Assembly (NCBI GenBank): GCA_043228905.1
Contig: JBHGNT010000016.1
Location: 10,230,001-10,294,000, forward strand
Length of the DNA stretch: 64,000 nt
From: Azolla caroliniana
Taxonomy: Eukaryota; Polypodiophyta
Direction: 5' to 3'
Part shown: piece after piece, positions 61,385 to 64,000 of the stretch
Numbering within the stretch: position 1 is the stretch's first letter
Layout of the letters: each line of letters begins with the position of its first letter
Translations under genes and position numbers: made by a program
The notes under the pieces: generated by a model
Database searches by the model: none
The model's input: the letters and a program-made list of their open reading frames with translations, nothing else
Told to the model about the DNA's origin: nothing

Positions 61385-62602
61385 GCGGCACAAAGGATTG
61401 AAGGCAAAGCCACAATGGCTGAGATGGCTTTCGGAGCAGTTATCGGGAGTAGCGGACCAGTTAGAAAAAGAAGAAACGTGTAGGCAACAGCTGACGCATA
61501 CAACAACTCAGGAGTTGGTCGCGCTCCGAACACAAATCGAGGAAATGCAAGGGGAGCTGTTGCAGGCAAGGGAAGGAATTCAACAAGCACAAGTTGTCAC
61601 CGAGCCGGTCGGGACAACAAGGAAGCAACCAGAACCGGAACCGGTAGCCTTGCAAACCGGCCCTGAGACCGAAAAAATAATAGAAACCTTACGAGAGGAG
61701 TTAAAAGCTCAGGAGGCATTAAGGGGAAGAGAAAGGGAGCAGCGGAAAGCGGTGGAGGACGACAGAAGAAAAATGGAAGAAGGCCTCCGGAAAGGTCGAG
61801 CCGCTAATGACCGACTACAAGAAGAAAAAGAGAAGCTGCAAAAGGAGAAGGACCGACTACGTCGACATGCCGAGCAAGAGATAGAACGACTGTAGGAAGA
61901 ACTCCGACAACAGAAGGACTGGGACGATCGGTTAAGAGCTCAGGCAAACCGACGCCTGAAGCAGAAGACGGAGGACTTCGACCGTCTCTACCGAGATCAC
62001 AAGCAGGCCGAGTCGGACAACAAGAAACGGGCCGCAGACTACGACCGGCAAATAGAGAAGCTGAAAGAACAGCTCAAAGAAACCCGATTAGACCTGGCTA
62101 GGCAATGGATGAGGTCAATGCCAACAAGGAAGCATTGTCGGCGGAAATAGCCCAAGCGACGGAGAGAAGGAAGGAATTAGAGGCGCTAAGGCGGGAAAAG
62201 CTGGACCTGACCAAGATCAGGAATGAAGAAAAGGAAAAATCGACCTTCACGATCAGCAAACTGCAAAGTACCTATGAAAAGCAGAAAGCGGATTACGAGG
62301 CCCAGGCTCAGATAATGGCCAACATTATAAAACGGGCAAGGAAGGAAAAGCAGGAAGCTTATGCGCATGCTAAGGCAGGGGTTGACCGGATCAAGCTCAT
62401 CATGTCAGGATGGAGTACCCGAGATCAAGCAAGCATCAACGAAAGTACGGAAAAGCTATGGAAGGAGTGGTCACAACAGGCAGCCAAGCTGCAGACACTC
62501 CGAGCGGATGTCGAGAATCGGAGGAAGACCGGTGACAAGTTCTACAAGATGGATGAGGAAAGTATCGTCGCCATTAGGGAAGAATTGTCGGAAGAGTTGT
62601 AG
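61385..62602 (+). pseudogene. Gypsy D2 ORF3 coiled-coil segment
   Basis: Charged, heptad-rich sequence: QLEKEETCRQQLTHTTTQEL, ETLREELKAQEALRGRERE and EEKEKLQKEKDRLRRHAEQE, a TAG at 61893, then further coil to about 62095. A frame change follows and MDEVNANKEALSAEIAQATE and YEKQKADYEAQAQIMANII (62105-62602) continue it. It ends with ENRRKTGDKFYKMDEESI, the motif shared with gypsy B and C ORF3, and a stop at 62600-62602 at the copia F junction. This supplies the coil missing from D1 ORF3. Confidence 0.78.
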
Positions 62603-62965
62603 ATAACCGTTGAATTGACCAGAAAAGTACTCTTTCCCGCCATCTGACCGCAGGCACTTGATCTTTCGTCCCGTTTCCGTTTCCATGAACCCTTTGAGGT
62701 TCCGGAAACAGTTGAAGACTTCGCTCTTCCTCTCAATGAGGTAGATCCACGTGTGCCGTGTGTGGTCGTCGATGAAGGAGACGAAATATCGGCTCCCGCC
62801 AAGACTAACGTTTTGTGCCGGCCCCCATACATCGGAGTGTATAAGGTCGAGCTTGTTCCAGCTCTGGTTTCGCTCGTTGGGGAAAGGAAGTCGGTGTTGC
62901 TTCCCGAGCTGGTAGGCTTCACAAATTTGTGCCTTTCGGCCACTAAATTTGGGGAATCCGAACAC
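62601..62965 (-). pseudogene. Copia F integrase, N-terminal half
   Basis: Minus strand: FPKFSGRKAQICEAYQLGKQ with the zinc-finger Cys (CEAYQL, second Cys of the usual CxxC replaced by Tyr), SDVWGPAQNVSLGGSRYFVS, DDHTRHTWIYLIERKSEVF and LRSDGGKEYFSGQFNGYLQ. First and second catalytic Asp are present. The Glu is at 51270 on the other side of gypsy D. Confidence 0.88.
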
Positions 62966-64000
62966 TACCTATTTTGATTGCAGATCTTGAAGCCGCTGGT
63001 AGTTGACGTGGCCTATCCACTTGTGCCACAAGTCGATGTCCGACTCGGATTTTTGTCCCTTCGCGAACATTGCAGTGCCGCCATCAGTGGAGTTGAGGAT
63101 GAACATCCTCCCGTCTCTACGCCCTTGCACAATCACACGGCCTTCTTCCTCAATGAAGCACCCGAGGTGTGTAAACCGAACCTCCATCCCTTGGTCGACG
63201 ATCTGTCCGATCGAGACCAAGTTTTTCGTGATTGTCGGAACGTCCCTTTCTGCCCGACATGGCTAAGAGGAACTTCTCCGACATTCGCGATCGGATGCGG
63301 AGTGTCATCTCCAGTTGTGACTACTCCAGGTTGACTCAGTTTTTCAAGGTATGAGAACCACTCCTTATGGCTCATCATGTGGTTTGACGCGCCGGAGTCT
63401 ACGTACCACACCTCGTCCGATCTCGGGGTGCTCTGTTTCATTGAGTTTGCTTCGTGTCTCGTCACGAAGCCAGACCCTTCTCCGGCTCTCCCGGAGTCTT
63501 CGGCGTAGTGCGATCGTTGCCAATTTCCCTTGTTGGTATATCCGGAGCCGTTTCCAAAACCAGTTCTCTCCGAATCGGCGCGCTTCTTCCAGCACTCACT
63601 TTCCCTGTGGCCTTTCATGCCACAGTACCAGCACTCCGCGATGGCCTTCCCTTGCCGGTTCTCATCGCTTCGACTCCCTCTGTTTCCGAAGGGTCTGGAG
63701 TTGCTATCGGCATCACTTCGGTGCCTTCTTCCTTGATCTCGTCGGCCGCTTCCATTGCGTACCGACTCGTCTCGTCCGCCACGACCACGGGGCCTTTCTC
63801 CCTCCGTGTACAACATCTTGTTTTCGGTGCGCGTGCTCGTCTACGCACCTGCGTGGTTCTCCTCTACCAGGAGCATCGACTGTAAGTCGAAAAAGGACGG
63901 TGTATTCTCCTGGGTACACACAGCCGTTCGGAACGCTCCGAACTTCGACGCCAAACCTCCGAGATAGATCTGGACCATCTCGCTCTCCTCGATGTTCACC
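62966..64000 (-). pseudogene. Copia F gag end, protease and GAG-pre-integrase
   Basis: Minus strand. Gag end with MLYTEGERPRGRGGRDES at 63816, an Arg/Gly-rich stretch, the knuckle CWYCGMKGHRESEC (about 63630-63590), the protease loop WYVDSGASNHMMSHKEWF (intact DSG) at about 63400, GDDTPHPIANVGEVPLSHVG, then a frame change near 63250 and MVSIGQIVDQGMEVRFTHLG and WHKWIGHVNYQRLQDLQSK to a stop at 62969. Gag continues past the window end, and 63850-64000 is gag-like in a shifted frame. Confidence 0.85.

Larger units (their letters stand above)
51323..62600 (+). mobile_element. Composite gypsy D: three LTRs, two deleted internal regions
   Basis: Plus-strand array in the copia F integrase: LTR1, full internal region D1, LTR2, a 253-bp remnant, LTR3, gag plus coiled coil (D2), then copia F again without a right LTR. 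The three 390-bp LTRs differ at only a few sites, and the D1 and D2 gag are nearly identical, so the array is young. It is best explained by recombination between sister copies plus internal deletions. The right end lost its LTR and about 12 bp of copia. Confidence 0.85.
47874..64000 (-). mobile_element. Ty1/copia element F, split by gypsy D; runs off the window
   Basis: Minus-strand copia inserted in gypsy C RT. From left: 3' LTR end, RNase H, RT, linker with a captured gypsy fragment, integrase C-half, gypsy D (51323 to about 62600), integrase N-half, GAG-pre-integrase, protease, gag continuing past 64000. The two integrase halves join as FNGYLQ/RREFSCRYTPEQNG with about 12 bases lost. It is a distinct copia lineage from Cop1, Cop2 and G. 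Confidence 0.87.

Overview
This is 64 kb of nuclear DNA from a land plant. It is almost entirely a pile of nested retrotransposons, with one recognisable host gene. The host gene at 21962-23902 encodes a long, intronless OVATE-family protein, a family known from land plants. The PBS-like sites, LTR structure and integrase types fit plant Ty1/copia and Ty3/gypsy elements. I cannot fix the lineage (bryophyte, lycophyte, gymnosperm or angiosperm) from sequence alone. There is no operon structure, rRNA or tRNA gene, or CRISPR array.

Layout. (1) 1-2604: 5' part of a Ty3/gypsy element (gypsy A, +). (2) 2605-4720 and 19026 to about 19720: one minus-strand LINE split by a copia insertion (Cop1, 4726-19020, TSD ATCCT). 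Cop1's own 5' LTR is split by a solo LTR (S1, 8005-8698, TSD ATTTG) and by a nearly complete gypsy element (gypsy B, 8855-18808). (3) About 19915-20660: an old AT-rich gypsy relic. (4) 20.7-26.65 kb: the AT-rich host interval with the OVATE gene, microsatellites, a 65-bp tandem duplication and an array of palindromic GATACATTGTATC-like boxes. (5) 26658-30169: a plus-strand copia (Cop2) cut off in RT, abutting an inverted LTR of the same family (30170-30527), then an unidentified unit with CCGG-rich repeats. (6) About 31640-42484: minus-strand copia G, split by gypsy E (32592-39975, + strand; its 3' LTR holds solo LTR S2). (7) 42485-47873: minus-strand gypsy C, whose 5' side is cut by copia F. 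(8) 47874 to the window end: minus-strand copia F, split in its integrase by a composite gypsy D (51323 to about 62600) with three LTRs.

Most interesting point. Gypsy B, C and D are related, chromodomain-less elements. All carry an additional long ORF between integrase and the 3' LTR. It has a conserved N-terminal globular domain, then a long coiled coil with shared motifs (LNTALVE and ENR..K.G..FYK), then a Pro/acid-rich tail ending in ILEE. A TATA-like box at a comparable place upstream suggests an internal promoter. The internal end next to the 3' LTR is not a polypurine tract but a conserved CG-rich box ending in GCGTGCCA. I do not recognise the protein and see no membrane segment, so it is not obviously env-like.

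Every retrotransposon coding region here carries stops or frameshifts. The gypsy D LTRs (a handful of differences in 390 bp) and gypsy E LTRs (equal length, roughly 30 differences in 686 bp by eye) indicate fairly recent activity.
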